Source: Primula veris
Taxonomy: Eukaryota; Streptophyta; Magnoliopsida; Ericales; Primulaceae
Assembly: GCA_963682055.1 (NCBI GenBank)
Contig: OY821742.1
Span: 30,041,060-30,105,059 of the forward strand
Reading direction: 5' to 3'
DNA: 64,000 nt
Below, piece after piece: positions 44,573 through 57,482 of the stretch. Position 1 is the stretch's first letter. Each line of letters begins with the position of its first letter. The notes below the pieces were generated by a model. It had not been told where the DNA came from. It saw only the letters and a list, made by a program, of their open reading frames with translations, and ran no database searches. Position numbers and translations under genes: made by a program.

Positions 44573-46709
44573 TGTCACGCCCCAAATTCCATATACACGG
44601 ATATTGAGGCATCACCTTTTTAAAACAAAAAAAAAATAGAACCTGTTGGTACGAAATTAAATTTTTTAAAAGAAATAAATTGCGAGCTAAATGAACAATT
44701 AAACAATAAATAAATGCTTGCCAAACGCGACTACACGACCAAAAGGTTTTAACAAAATTAAATAAGAAGAATTAAACAAATGTAATTTGTCCGTAGGCTA
44801 CAACCTCAAAACTGTTCTAAAATAAAAAGAAAGCGAAAGCCCCAAACCCATGATGTTGCAAAGCAATCGCTCTTATCCAAACATGCCAACCTATGTGGTA
44901 CCTGAAATACAAAATTGTAACGGTGAGTCCCACGCACATAACTAGACAGGACGGCACCACAAACACCGTCACTCCATCCCATAAATGCAAGAGCTCACAA
45001 ATTCTACAACTACGATAATCGACGTATAAAAAGAAATATTATTACATTCTACAACTACGATAAATTAAATAAATTAAATAACATCTACACACATCTATAG
45101 CATACATGGACCTCTCACGCCACCTATCCCAGTCCGTAAGGTAGGTCATTCCCTATCCCTTCGGCCGTCTTATATCCCCGGAATTAGGGAGAGACATAGA
45201 CCATTGCAATATAAAAGTAGATTTATAGTGCGCACTTGGACCTCTCACGCCACTCGTCCCAGTCCGTAAGACGAGTCATTTCCTATCCCTTCGGCCGTCT
45301 TATGCCCCCGGAATTAGGGAGAGACATAGACCATTGCTAACATAAAAGTAAATATAGTGCACACTGGGACCTCTAACGCCACTCGCCCCGGTCCGTAAGA
45401 CGAGTCATTCCCTATCCACTCGGCCGTCTTCTGTCCCCGGAATTAGGGAGAGACAGAGACCATTGCCACTACAGCTAAATCACAAGGCCTCGGCCAATAA
45501 TATAAAATCATTCAAATAACACCATCTCATACGTATAAATATTAAGGCCTCGACCAATAATATTATACTATTCAACTAATATAAACTCATACGTCACTTA
45601 ACGTAATACAACATAAACCATAATGGAAGACTGTGAACAAGTAGAAAACTCAATAACAACTTTGGGAAAAAAAATAAGCTAATACAGCACGTGAAATGAA
45701 AATTCTAGATTGGGGGAAAACCTTAATACCCATGAATTGAAATTAATAGAAGTTATAAATTTATGAACAGGCCTCCAAAATAATAGCTTAGATGTTGACA
45801 AGGTCCAAGGAAACGCAAGTGATGGTAAATCTGATGAAACAAAAGAGTGCATGCAAAAGTCGATTTTATAACTTGATAAGTTACCAAAAGGAGAAACAGC
45901 TGAGTTATAAACTACTAAAAATATATAGCTGCCAATTGGTCCTAAAACACAAACTTTGTAGGCTTCAAGGCCCAAGCTATCAGGTCACAATCTTAAAAGT
46001 TGTGGACAACCCCATAAATCACAGTAACCAATATATAATTCAATAAAGAGATAAAAATACAATCTTCTTAAGACACAAGAACATACAGGAACATGGAAAT
46101 ATTAGAAACAGCAATTAGTTATTAGAGAACTAAACCCCAATTATCAATTTAAGAACATGATTAATATAAAGGATAAAAACCCCCAATTTCTAATAAACGC
46201 AAAACAAAATCCTAACATACACCATCGTCTAGTCGCAATGGATAACCCCCGTTACCTTTGAGCGTAGAGGAGATGTTTCCGGTAATAATCCGCTAACGTG
46301 GTTTCTCTTCTTCTTCTTCTTCTTCTTCTCTTTTCTCTCTTTTCTCTCTTTTTCTCTCTTGTTTTTAGGTTTACTGAATTAAAAGTGGGCTGATTTTAGG
46401 TTTAGAAAAACTGTTTTTAGATATTTTGTGGTAACGAACTATTTGGTCCCCAAGGTTCTAAAAGTTAACTCTTAATCCAAAAAATATAGTTTTACTACTC
46501 AAAAATAACAAATCTTTAAAAACAAAACTATTGGGTCCTTTTTATTTATAAAATTAGTAACAGATTTTTAAAATAAATCTTTTTGGAAGAGTTTCGGTTT
46601 TTGGCTAAAAATTAGTCGAGTGACCGGTTTTTAGTAAAATTTTGAATAAAACGTTTTTGGATAAATTAAATCATAATTAAAATTACTTATAAAAATACGG
46701 GATGTTACA
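44573..46709 (-). mobile_element. solo LTR inserted only in copy 2
   Basis: The 2137-bp segment starts TGTCACGCCCC and ends GGGATGTTACA, and is flanked by TAGGC on both sides (44568-44572 and 46710-46714). Copy 1 has the undisturbed site GCATAGGCAATTACG near 10602, a clean empty site. The ends and the three-unit repeat match the LTRs of the 9.1-kb element, but the sequence is diverged and holds a different central piece (45625-46127). With one LTR, no internal region and a perfect target duplication, it formed by recombination between the LTRs of a full element. Orientation is taken from the match to the minus-strand element. Confidence 0.92.
45625..46127. other. unrelated 503-bp segment inside the solo LTR
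   Basis: Up to 45624 the solo LTR follows the sequence at 22406; it rejoins at AACTAAACCCCAATTATC (46128 and 22663). Between those points 503 bases replace 256 bases of the other LTRs, which accounts for the length difference (2137 versus 1889). The segment is less AT-biased, with short frames on both strands (45679-45975 minus, 45792-46046 plus) that I do not recognise. It may be a captured genomic piece or a subfamily difference. Confidence 0.6.
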
Positions 46710-46714
46710 TAGGC

Positions 46715-47901
46715 AATTACGTTACTCCTATTATGTATATCTCATCAACTCGGACATTCCAGACAATCTAAATAAAACTTAAATGTAATTTTTGTTCTGA
46801 AATTTAGCAAGTTAAAGTTTTGGATCCTTGTTATCTATATGCTTATTGTGGTAGTCGTAAAACATGAGAGTGTTATCAGCTTGGTTTTGTAAAGTGCACA
46901 GAAACCATGGTAAACTCGTGCAGATATAAAAATTTAAACCCCTTCTGAAAAGTTTTAGTTAATTATAGTCTTGAAAGCCAACTATATCGGAATTATTTCA
47001 GGATTGATATCAGATATCTTATAGTCATAAAACTACTTATTAAAGCCATCATTATTGATCCTCTCTTTAGATTTCGGAGTCTAGCATGTAAGTAGTGTAA
47101 CTAAAGAAAAGCTAGAAAGCGGTGTTTCAAGAAAAAAGTATTATCAGTTCTTAACTTGTTTTCATTTCATAATTATTCATTTTAATCCGGCATTAATATT
47201 TCGCATTATGTTACTTATGTAGTAGGCCATCACAGGATAAATTTGGGTTTTACTCAAGTATATAGATATGTTTTATTTTATAAGAGTAAACCACAGTTTG
47301 ATGGAACAACTATCAATGGTTTAGGCCAATTAGAAGTCGGCCTATTGTTTTCACTATGTAAGAAACACATGACAGTTTGAAACTTCAATTTTTGTGTCCT
47401 TTTAAAAAAAAAAAAAAAACTCACAGGCCATGAATTACTATTACGTTGGTGAAAATACACAGTATGAATTTCCTTGTCTTCTTTTTCTTTCCGGCAAGTA
47501 AGAAAAAATTATATTCAAAAATAAAAAAAAAGCCTGGATCAGTACAAGTCACTGCCCCAAGAAGCTCAAAGAGCAGTTCGTATAATTACAATATATGTGA
47601 CGTAATCTCATTATACCAAACCAACAAGACGGGGCACAATCATTAGCTTTCAAGGTTAACAAGCAATCATTATAATGAACTTAATCTAAACTCTAAAGTC
47701 CGTCTTCATTTCAAAAGGAAGAACGGTGAGAATTCTCTATTTTCTAGGAAAAAACTTGGATTCAACTGTCTTTCGATACAGACAATTAACGTCCCTGACT
47801 GCATATCTTGTTACTAGTGAAGCACATTTGAGGTTATTATTAGCCTAATTTACAAGCAGATACTTGACGATTTTACAATACATTATTCCGATAACATTTT
47901 T
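46715..47901. other. no gene seen (copy 2 of 10607-11788)
   Basis: AT-rich spacer between blocks A and B, nearly unchanged from copy 1. Confidence 0.5.
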
Positions 47902-48775
47902 ACGCTTACAATATGCACCCTAACAAGCCCATGCGGACTTTCTTGTACTTTTAAACAAGTATTGTTGGTAGATATCTGGTAAATTGCTTATTCGGTCATA
48001 AAAGCTGGTAGCTTGATTATCTGTGAAAACCTTTGTCTCTATCTTTTTTAGATTAATTCTCCGCCTCATTCGCTATCATTTCAGTTAAAACTTCTTCTGC
48101 TGTCAATGAAATATTATTCAAAGTTAAAGCAATTATAAAGAAGAGACTAAGATCTGCTGTAAATAGCCGTTTATATCTAGGGGTTAAATAAATAGATTAT
48201 TAATTTTTCGAAACGAGAAAAAAATGGCATAATCATGAAAACATAGGGAACACAGGGAGGGATGACTGTACTAATTGTTAAAGAACCATAACTCTACTTA
48301 AAAAGAAGGGAACAACAGTTAATATATTTATATATTTGCAAAGCTCGTAAAAATCTTTTAATAATCACTTTAGGGAAATTATGAAGTAGGTAACTGAAAA
48401 TGTATCCTCTCCAGTTCTCAAGTTGTTCAGGTTATGTTAATTTAAATAAATAATGAGTTAAATCTACTAGACACATATTCACGAGAAAACAAGATTGACC
48501 AGATGAGAAAGTATTCTGGTAATTAATATATATATGCTGATCAACGAGCCTAAATGAAATAAGTTTGCTTCATTAAAGTTCTATGTTCATAAGTTAGAAG
48601 AAAATCTTAGGATGTATTTACTCGACCACTTGAATGTTGTCACTCAAACCATTAATTGAGAAGGGGAAAATTACCGATACATACAACGTAAACCTAATTA
48701 TCAAAACATAATATCACAAACCTTTATTCCCACAAGGTACGATTAGTTAACTAACTAATAAGAGGGAAATTTCAA

Positions 48776-49330
48776 AAATATTGATAACAAATTAAAAAAA
48801 AAAAGTTTTTAAAATTTTTTAACTGTTTTTAATTTTTTTTAATTAATTTATTATTTTTTTTTATGAAAGTTATTATGTTTTTAAAAAAACTTCAAAAATT
48901 GCGTGCATAGCATTAGGTATGCACACTTTAAAAAGTGTTAATTTTTTTTAAAAATAATTATTATTATTTAAAAAAAACAATTCCTTTTTATAAAAACTTC
49001 AAAAGGTGTTATTTTTTTTAATTTTTTTTTTTTTAAAATAATTTTTTTTTATAAAAGCTTTAAAAAGTGTGTGCACACCTATATGTATGCACATTTCAAA
49101 AAATGCACATATTTGTAGCTATCCACAAGTCAAAAAGTGTTAGCTTTTTAAAAATAATATTTTTTTTATAAAAATTTAAAAAGTGCGTATACCTTTAGAT
49201 ATGCATATTTTATTATTTTTTAAAAAGAAATATTTTCAAATTTTTTGTTTAATTTTTTATTTATTTATAAAATACGTTTTTTTAAATAAAATATTAATAT
49301 ATATTTTATATATATTTTTTTTAATTTGTT
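48776..49330. repeat. AT-rich tract with GTGCATAC-type motifs, copy 2
   Basis: Counterpart of 12660-13215. Several A or T runs differ in length by one or two bases. Confidence 0.6.
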
Positions 49331-50698
49331 ATTTAGTTAGTTAGTTAGCTGTAACTTTTGATAAGAAAGGTTTTGAGGGTCGAATGGTATGTTTTGGGCA
49401 TTGCCCCATTAGAAGACACTGTTTTATTTCCTGCAATAGGTAATATTGAACAAGTATTTATTAAAGAGGAAAATAAAATGCTATAACATCAAATAACTGT
49501 ATCCAAAACGAAACCCTTTTTAAAGTCCCTTACAGAACTTCCATGACCCCATATCACGAATTTACCCGGACCCCGTAAAAGACAACAGAACACATCATTT
49601 ATACACTGACTTGAAATTAAAAGATTAAATGGATCACACCCAAAAAAAATTTCAAGAAGCCAAATCGGACTACAAGAATTTCTAACACTAGTAAACGGTT
49701 AATAGCTAGGTTGATCACCAAGGACAAAAGATTTATTGGTAAAGATGATAGTATAGTTCACTAAAATTTGAAAATAATGTAAATTAATTAGTAGGTCATT
49801 AATACAGTCAAGGGGGATCAAACATAGATTTTCCAAATTTCCACACCCTATCTATGTATTTCAACACAAGCTTTCTAATAAGGAATTTAGCCAGATAAAC
49901 ACTGACTTGGTGGTTGATTTAAATCTCTGTCACAGAAGAGTTCCTGGTATGTGTAAAACGATGATGAGGGTTGACTAAACATGTAAAAAAACTAGATGGA
50001 GAGGGGTAGGTATACAAAAAAAAAAAGGAGCGTGTAACTGGAATATCCTCAAAAAAGTTGTCAAGCTGTTCCGATTCTAGTATTGTTAATCTATGGAAAA
50101 TCAATCCCTATCTCATGCAAGACTATTGTCAAGTAAAAGTATTTTTATCAATGTATCATCATCAGATCTAATTTCAGAGTCCACAAAGTTTTGTAGCCTT
50201 TCAAAGACCTAATGTCCAAGGCTAAGTCTATTAGGACAATATAACTTTCACAACTTACATAACTTGTGAAAGAAGTTATATGTGGTTCATTTTTTGCAGA
50301 TTCAAACAAGAATGTAATTGAAAGGAGTTATTATGAGGTAAAGGATTTAAACTTTCAGAATCCACATTCCACAGTATCACAAAATTTTACATAACATGTA
50401 AATGTGTGTCAAATCACTAATAGAGTTACACTAGTTTCTTATTGGTACATAAAGTTACAAATAGCTAGTTTCTTGCCAAAAGTTCATCGCCTCAACACAC
50501 CTTGTTTTCATCACTAGCGTGGTTCAAATTGGACATAGAAGAATCATCGTATAATGTCTTTTCAAATTGTTGTTAATTTTAGTTAGTGTTTTCCCCATAT
50601 GCATATACACATTCTGTTAGTTCAATCAGTGCCAATTCGATGATTACTTAAACCAAAATCATGATCAAATATCATAAAGGCGCCATGATCACACTTTC

Positions 50699-50775
50699 CT
50701 AGCCCTTTGGTTTTGAAACCAAACTTCCACTTGTCTAGTCTGCAGACTCAGCCTCGCCAACGCCATATTCTGACT
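50699..50775 (-). pseudogene. HD-Zip class II orphan exon 2, block B, copy 2
   Basis: Counterpart of 14588-14664, with both splice sites lost and the same missing codon. Confidence 0.75.
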
Positions 50776-51166
50776 TTGGCAACACCAGAAACACAGCATA
50801 AACGTAAGCAAAAAATTACCTTTAGAGCAATCTATGACTTCACATCTTTACTTATGCGCCCTATTTAATTATATTTGAGTTATCATTGCACAGTAATAAT
50901 ATGAGCATAATAGTATCTTAAACAATTCATGATATTTCAAAAAGATAACAGATGCATTGTAGGGTAGACAGCAATTTTTAGTCGAGCAAAACATATCTAC
51001 TTCACTATATAGTTCTGGTTCACTTGTTCCTCGCTAAAATTATAACCACTCTTTCCAATAATTGCATTTTACATTTATGTCCTTCGCCAACGCACCAATT
51101 ACACACAAGGACAGCAGGTCTCCTATAGGCGGTTGATGAGCTAATTAGCAGTCGTCTTTTATGTTC

Positions 51167-51374
51167 CTATGCAATAGGTGAAGTTGTTGGAACTTTACCC
51201 ACACGCCCGCATTGAGTGCACATGGTGAGAGTGGTCGGTGGCTGTGTGTTGGCAAAATATTTGTGAGCTCTGAGCTCAGCGACATCTTTTTGTAGTCGAC
51301 GATTCTCCTCGGCTAGATCTTTACACCGCCTCTTCAAGTACGCACAATCCACCTCCGTCTTCTTGAACTTTGTC
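51167..51374 (-). pseudogene. HD-Zip class II exon 3 (leucine zipper), block B, copy 2
   Basis: Same protein as 15056-15263, including the decayed CTQCG motif and the CAAG acceptor. Confidence 0.8.
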
Positions 51375-52033
51375 TTGAAATCATGAAACAAACTTGATTA
51401 TATTTTCAGTCAGCATTGTAAAATATAGGTATCATTAATGCTGATTTAAGTTTATGATAGTATGTTATTAGTGTTCAGGTGGCCTAACGGTTCAATTAAA
51501 TATGTATGTGAAAATTTATACTTTTGAGTTTTGAAACATATCAATTTTGGGAATGTAGAATTAAATTATTTTCTAATGGACGCATTCTTGTTTCTGTTGC
51601 GATGCATTCATGTTCAATTAACATGATGGTCTTCTATACTCCTACCTGTGGTAAAAGAAAACAGAAGTTATTATGCCCAGATTCAAACAAGAATGTAACC
51701 AATGGTGTTAAAATTTCAGAATCCATGGTATCCCACAATTTTGAATAACATGTAAATGTGTGCCAAGTTACAACATAGAGTTACAAATAGGTAGTTTCAT
51801 GCTAAAATTTCATCCCATCAAAACAGGTACACACTTTGTTTTCAACACTAGCGTGGTTCAAACTGGACGGAGAAGAATCATCGTATAATGTCTGTTCAAA
51901 TTGTGGTTAATTTTAGTTTGTCTTTTTCCTCTATGCATATACACATTCTGTTAGTTCAACCAGTGCAGATTCGATGATTTTTTTAAACTAAAATCATGAT
52001 CAAATATTATAAAGGCGTCATGATCACACTTAC

Positions 52034-52047
52034 CTTGCCCTTTGGTT
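52034..52047 (-). pseudogene. last bases of HD-Zip exon 2, block B, copy 2
   Basis: Counterpart of 15923-15936; the deletion of the homeodomain helix 3 exon is shared. Confidence 0.6.
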
Positions 52048-52241
52048 TCTTAAACAATTCATGATGTTTCAAAAAGACGACAGACTAAATTTATGACAAA
52101 TAAATAAAGCAAGTAACCATATCGTTGAGTTCAGAAGAATTACTAGCTATCTGGCTGCTAACAATTTAATGTCATAATTTTAATCTTTCACAAAAAACAA
52201 AATACTCTCAAATGAGCAAAAATTACTAGAATGCCACTGAC

Positions 52242-52592
52242 CTGGTTGAGAGTGCATTGGTGCTTACAGGTCTCCTCGAGAATCGCAGCTTGTTCCTTTG
52301 TTAGCCTTAGCTTTTTCCTCACCAATGAGCCATTGTCTCTTCCACCCTCTGAGCTGGTTGAGTTTCGCTCCGACCCAGTTTCGTCAGTTTCGCTCCTCTT
52401 CCCATTTGTGCTCGATATGGTGCTGCCAGGGGAAGAAGACACTACTGACAATGGTGGCGGCTCTGTAGCTATGACCGAGAGCATCTTGATCGTATTGACT
52501 CGTTGGCCGATCAAGAGGGTTTGAGTATGACCTAACAGAGTAGAAAGGGAATGAGAGGCAGTTGCGATTGGTTTCTCATTGAGAGCTCGCAT
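52242..52592 (-). pseudogene. HD-Zip class II exon 1, block B, copy 2
   Basis: The protein is identical to that at 16131-16481. One silent base change is visible (CGTCAGTTTCG versus CGTCCGTTTCG). It ends at the same CAG|GTCAGT donor. Confidence 0.75.
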
Positions 52593-53387
52593 CTTTTGAT
52601 GGGAATATATGGCTTTCCCAACAATAGATGCTTTTGTAAAATCCTATTGTACTAGTCCAAAAGCCATCACAATCCTCCATAAAAATACTTAAAGAGTCTA
52701 GACTACGCATGAATGAGAAGCACATCTACTGTTTGTAGCAACTCAAAGATTATAGTGATTTAGAGTCATCAATTAATAGAAAAGTAGCAGATGCTAACTG
52801 AACCTTTTAGGCATAGCCATCTTACTATATATATTTACAGCCTTTTAGGCATAGCCGACCTTTTAGGCTGATTAAAAGTTTATGTTTAAGTTTTCATGCA
52901 AATATACAAAACAAAGAGTGGTAAATTTCAGCTACATCATTTGGTATATATGCAATTTATTTTATAAACTTGAAAGTTTAACATTTCTGAAAAGCAAAGG
53001 TATTAATGAACAAGTAATCATATGATTGTATTTGATTATAAAACATCCTCATTGCATGATACGAAGCCAAGTTTAGAAATACTCCGTAAGGAACCGAATA
53101 AAATTGGATAAAGTAGATATATCATCCATAAAAAATACATATGTAACTTGGAAAGTTACAGATGACACTAGTCGCTAGATTATAGAAACTTCACAGATCA
53201 TAAACCAAAATGAAAAAAATAAAATTATTTACTCTCCCAAGTCGCAACCGAAATTCAGGGATAATAAGAAAGGAAAGAGAGTCGAATTAGTCAACCTAGT
53301 AAGCACTTGTCTTCTAAGCTCTTAAGAGCTTTTTCGTACTTCCAAACAATGGGATAAATCATGTGAGAGAAAGAAAATATTACCGTT

Positions 53388-53500
53388 TATCTGGTAATTC
53401 ACTTATTCGGTTCCTGAAAATAAGTATTTCTATTTGATCTGCTTCATCCACTTTGTCGGTATCTCCCATCTCTTCCACACCTTCCACTTGTCGAATCAAA
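53388..53500 (-). pseudogene. small exon-like frame ending RISELPDKR, block B, copy 2
   Basis: Counterpart of 17277-17390, with a few base changes in the middle part. Confidence 0.25.
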
Positions 53501-53660
53501 CATCTTTATACTAGATTTTAAATTGACAAAAGGGTTAAAGACTCAATTAATTTAAGCCTTAACTAGGTGCTACATGAACATTTCAGAATCTAATTTATTT
53601 GTTTTATTTTTTTTAATCATTTTTTAAGTTTATTGTTCATTTATACGATGTGATGACAAA

Positions 53661-53968
53661 TTATTCATAATTTGCCAGATTGTTGAGACAAAAAATATCC
53701 AAATACCAAATACATTTTCTATATAAGCCTCCAGAAGTAGAAGAAACTTTTGGAAAGGTCAAAGAAAAAATTGTTCTTCCTCCATACAGAATTCTTCTAA
53801 TAATTCGTAGCCTGTTCTTTTCAAAAAAAAACGTACTGTACTTTTATATTTACGAGCCAAAGTTCTTGCACACAAATTCGAAGTATATACTTTATTCAAT
53901 ACAAACTCATTTTGATTAGGATCCGCAGTAATAATGAGAAGTATTTCTATATATACGCCCAAATCGAT
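53661..53968 (-). pseudogene. matK: nuclear plastid DNA: 3' end of chloroplast matK, copy 2
   Basis: Counterpart of 17551-17858 with the same internal stops and frameshifts. Two changes are visible in the conserved part: [12 protein letters not shown] now reads [12 protein letters not shown]. The plastid origin and loss of frame both predate the tandem duplication. Confidence 0.87.
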
Positions 53969-54341
53969 ACAAACTCGTATGATTATATCTTAGATAACAA
54001 GTAAAGACCATAGAGAGAGCCACTAATACCAGATTTCAAAACTTATTAGAAATTGTTGATAATGTTGATTCAACGAGATTCATTAAATTAAACGAAAGTA
54101 AAACATTAAAAAAAGATTCTTTAAACAGACTTGATAGTTTAATTGGTTACGATTTAGTATATACAACACAAACAGCATACAAAAAAAAATCAAATTCCCA
54201 CCTTTTTGCATGTATGATGTATTAGAAGGCCTTACACTTTTCTACCTTTATTTAGAAAGGTGTTTTAATATCAAATAGAATCTCACCCAAGTCTTCTTCA
54301 AGCCAAATTTGTTCTGTTAAAAAAAGAAAAAAACAAAACAA

Positions 54342-54390
54342 CCCCCCCCCCCCCCCCCCCCCCCCCAACACACACACACACACACACACA
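54342..54390 (+). repeat. compound microsatellite C25-AA-(CA)11, copy 2
   Basis: Expanded relative to C14-AA-(CA)6 in copy 1. Both parts grew, so either the locus is unstable or the run lengths are partly sequencing error. Confidence 0.9.
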
Positions 54391-55501
54391 TACCTTTTTT
54401 GCACGTATAAGAAGACTTAAACTTTTCTACCTTTATTTAAGGTGTTTTAATATCGAATATAATCTCACCCAATTCCCTTTTAAACCAAACTTGTTTTGTT
54501 AAAAAATAAAATAAAATCCCCTCTTTAAATACATCACCTTATCTGGTAATATAGTAAACAAAGCAGGATAATATGGCACCCAGGTTTTATAACCCTACTC
54601 AAATCACCTTTTTTAAAATAAGACAAATCCCCTTTGTTATAAATTTTTTTTATACATTTTATCTGGTAATATGTGGCATCAAAAAATCAAATCTCCTTTG
54701 TATAAAAAAATAATAATTATGAAAAATTAAATCATTATTGTTAAAAGCAAATCCAGTCCTACGTTGCATCACAACAAGCATGCAATGAAAAATTAAGAAA
54801 ATTGTAATTTATTATAAGATTGAGATTTGAATTCAACCTGGAAGGGGCATTTGTTAGCTAGTTGGAGTCAATATTAGTAAATTATCAAGGATACAAACTA
54901 ATTTTTTTTTATGTAGTCTCCTATTTATATACTGATAGTAATTATTAAGGATTCAATATTAGTATTAAATTATGCGTATCAGATATTATCAAGATTTCAT
55001 AAATCACGTTTTAACTTTCTTGTTTGGCTGGCTCCATTTTATTCCTAGTCAATTCAGACAATAAATTGAAATTAAATACAGTTGACTTCATTTTGACTAT
55101 TTTATACTCCGTCGGTCTCATGAGTAAAAAATATCCATAATGTCTGGGTTATCTAACTTTTTATGAAAATTTGATGATTACACTTGTATTTGTTAATAAT
55201 GCCCCTTAATTTAAGTAATGTTATTATTTTTTGTGTGTGCACGGAGTCCACCATGGGGTAATTGAGTAAATATATCATGTGTTAGATAAAGTTTTAATTA
55301 ACCCAAAACGTCCTAAAATGGAAAAAACTATTATTTAATTTGGAACGCAGCCACCAATATCTTATATACATATGCGAACGTTTTTTAATGTCAGTAGACA
55401 ACCGTAGGGTTTAGTATTGTAACAAAGGGCCTCCGAAAGCATAAGTTATACTTAATTACGGTTTGTTAAATTTGTTCTAAAAATATGTATCATTGTGGAT
55501 A

Positions 55502-55695
55502 TATAAGAAAAAGTTCATTTAACATCATAATTTTTTTTCGGTTATGTTGCTAAACTGGTTGTGCCTAAATTTTAGGAACAATTTAACAAAAAATTATGTT
55601 GCTATTTGTTACTAAACTGTTGCTAAAATTGAGCTACAACCACTTTAGCAACATAATTAAAAAAATTTATAATACTAAATGAATTTTTTCTTGTA
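55502..55695. mobile_element. MITE-like foldback element, copy 2
   Basis: Counterpart of 19371-19565, with arms TATAAGAAAAAGTTCATTTA and (reverse complement) TACAAGAAAAAATTCATTTA. A few bases differ in the right arm (AACATAATTAAAAAAATTT). Confidence 0.65.
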
Positions 55696-56103
55696 ATAAT
55701 ATTTACTCCAACAATCTGGTAAACCCTTGCAAGTATTCTATTTTGGAACATTATGCATAAGAGAGTTGTTCCGTACAATGCTATAAGTTGAACCTTTACA
55801 TGTCAACAATTAAAGCATAATTTGTCCGTTACTCAACTATTTTGTTGCAAAGTCCAGTCTTTACATATTTAATGGCAATAAAAACTCGCTTCAACCATCT
55901 TTTTTTGAAGGAGGGCCACTAAAGTCCGGACACCAATTTTTTAGCGCACTGTACCATTACCAAAACTATTGTGGAATGGATTGTTGATCTAATTAGTTGG
56001 AATATTTGCTCCTCCTTTGTCAATCGATTTTGAATTACTTTTGGAATTTAGGTTACTCTTAAAACTAAACGTGATATTATTAGTATATTCAACATAAGAA
56101 GCC

Positions 56104-56367
56104 CTAAAGTAAATGATTTACGGACAAGAGATGTTGAAAGATAAAAAACCACATCCAAAAGAGGAAGTGTACATTTCGATAAGAAGAATTTCTTGTATGG
56201 TCATTTTTGTAATTAATCTTTTTTTTAGTTTTGGGAAAATATACATCCTTGATAAGGAAACACATGGCATGCCTCATGAATCTGGGTTGTAAAAGTTTAA
56301 CATATATCATGAGAGCATTCCTAACTTGTTGAAAACCATGATGCCAAAAGTTTAAGAAATAATTCAT
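56104..56367 (-). other. unrecognised 87-codon frame, copy 2
   Basis: Same frame as 19989-20252. I see no domain and no neighbour that suggests a role; it may be chance. Confidence 0.2.
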
Positions 56368-56833
56368 TTGAGTAGCTCAAATAATGGTTAAAATTACGAA
56401 TTTTTCGAACAAGAAATTATAAATTCAAACGTAAAACTTACTGAAAGTTTATAAATTTTCTCTTACATGAAAATTATCGCCATTTAAAGAAATGTTGACA
56501 TGAAAGAATTACACGAGTTTAATTTTCATTGCAATTTGCAAGGCCAAAAAACAAAAGGCCTGGAAATTGAGAGTCGAGAGACAAACTCCAGAATTTGGTG
56601 ATTAACTACAATCAATGGTTTGTTTGATTTTTTGAATTTAGGAGTAACCTTGGGCTGAATCAGAACCAAATCTTTGAGGTTGCCAAAATAAAAACACATA
56701 ATTCAAAATATAAAAAACGGAAAATCTAAACTTACATTAAAAAAAATACTCAATTTCCCATATATGGAATAAAAGTTCAAAAATTAAAATACGGTTAGTG
56801 CATAAAAAAATTACGTGCTACTAATTTAAACAA

Positions 56834-57482
56834 TTATTTAAATGGCACCCTGCGTCCTTTCATATTTCCAAAATCTTCAAGAATTTCCGAGTTGCTTATA
56901 GTTTGAGCAATTTCCCTTTCGATATACATCATTAATGCGTCAGCGAGATATCTATCGTTCATTTTACTTCGAACGCTAGTTTTCACTATGTTCATTGCTG
57001 AAAAAGACCGCTCCGATATAGTCGTAGAAACCGGAAGAGTAAGCAAAAGCACAATCACTCGAAACACAAGACTATGCGTCCTCAAGATATCTATCGTCCA
57101 TTTTACTTCGAACACTAGTTTTCACTATGTTCAAAATCTTAAAGAATTGCCTCGTTGCTTATAGTTTGAGCAATTTCCCTTTCGATATAAATCATTAACG
57201 TGTCCGCGAGATATCCATCGTCCAATTTACTTCGAAAATTAGTTTTCACTATGTTCATTGCTGAAAAAAACCACTCCGATGTAGCCGTAGAAACCGGAAG
57301 AGTAAACACAAGCACAATCACTCGAAACACAAGATTATGAGTGACTGACATCCTAGTCTTCACCAACCACTGACATAATTCAGAGATTGATGAAAGACTT
57401 TTATATTCAAAATGGTTAATGACTCTATGCTCGTAATGTTGAAGTTGCATCTCCAATTGCAACTTTTCACCGCTCGTAAAGT
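56834..57482 (-). pseudogene. hAT transposase C-terminal part, dimerisation domain duplicated, copy 2
   Basis: Identical in protein to 20719-21367, including the WFF change, the stop after ISNEAIL and the second dimerisation core ending GRRVPFK. The AAAGT target duplication is at 57478-57482. Confidence 0.8.

Larger units (their letters stand above)
47902..55245. repeat. paralogous block B, copy 2
   Basis: Counterpart of 11789-19130, offset 36,110-36,115, with the same gene fragments in the same order. Confidence 0.8.
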
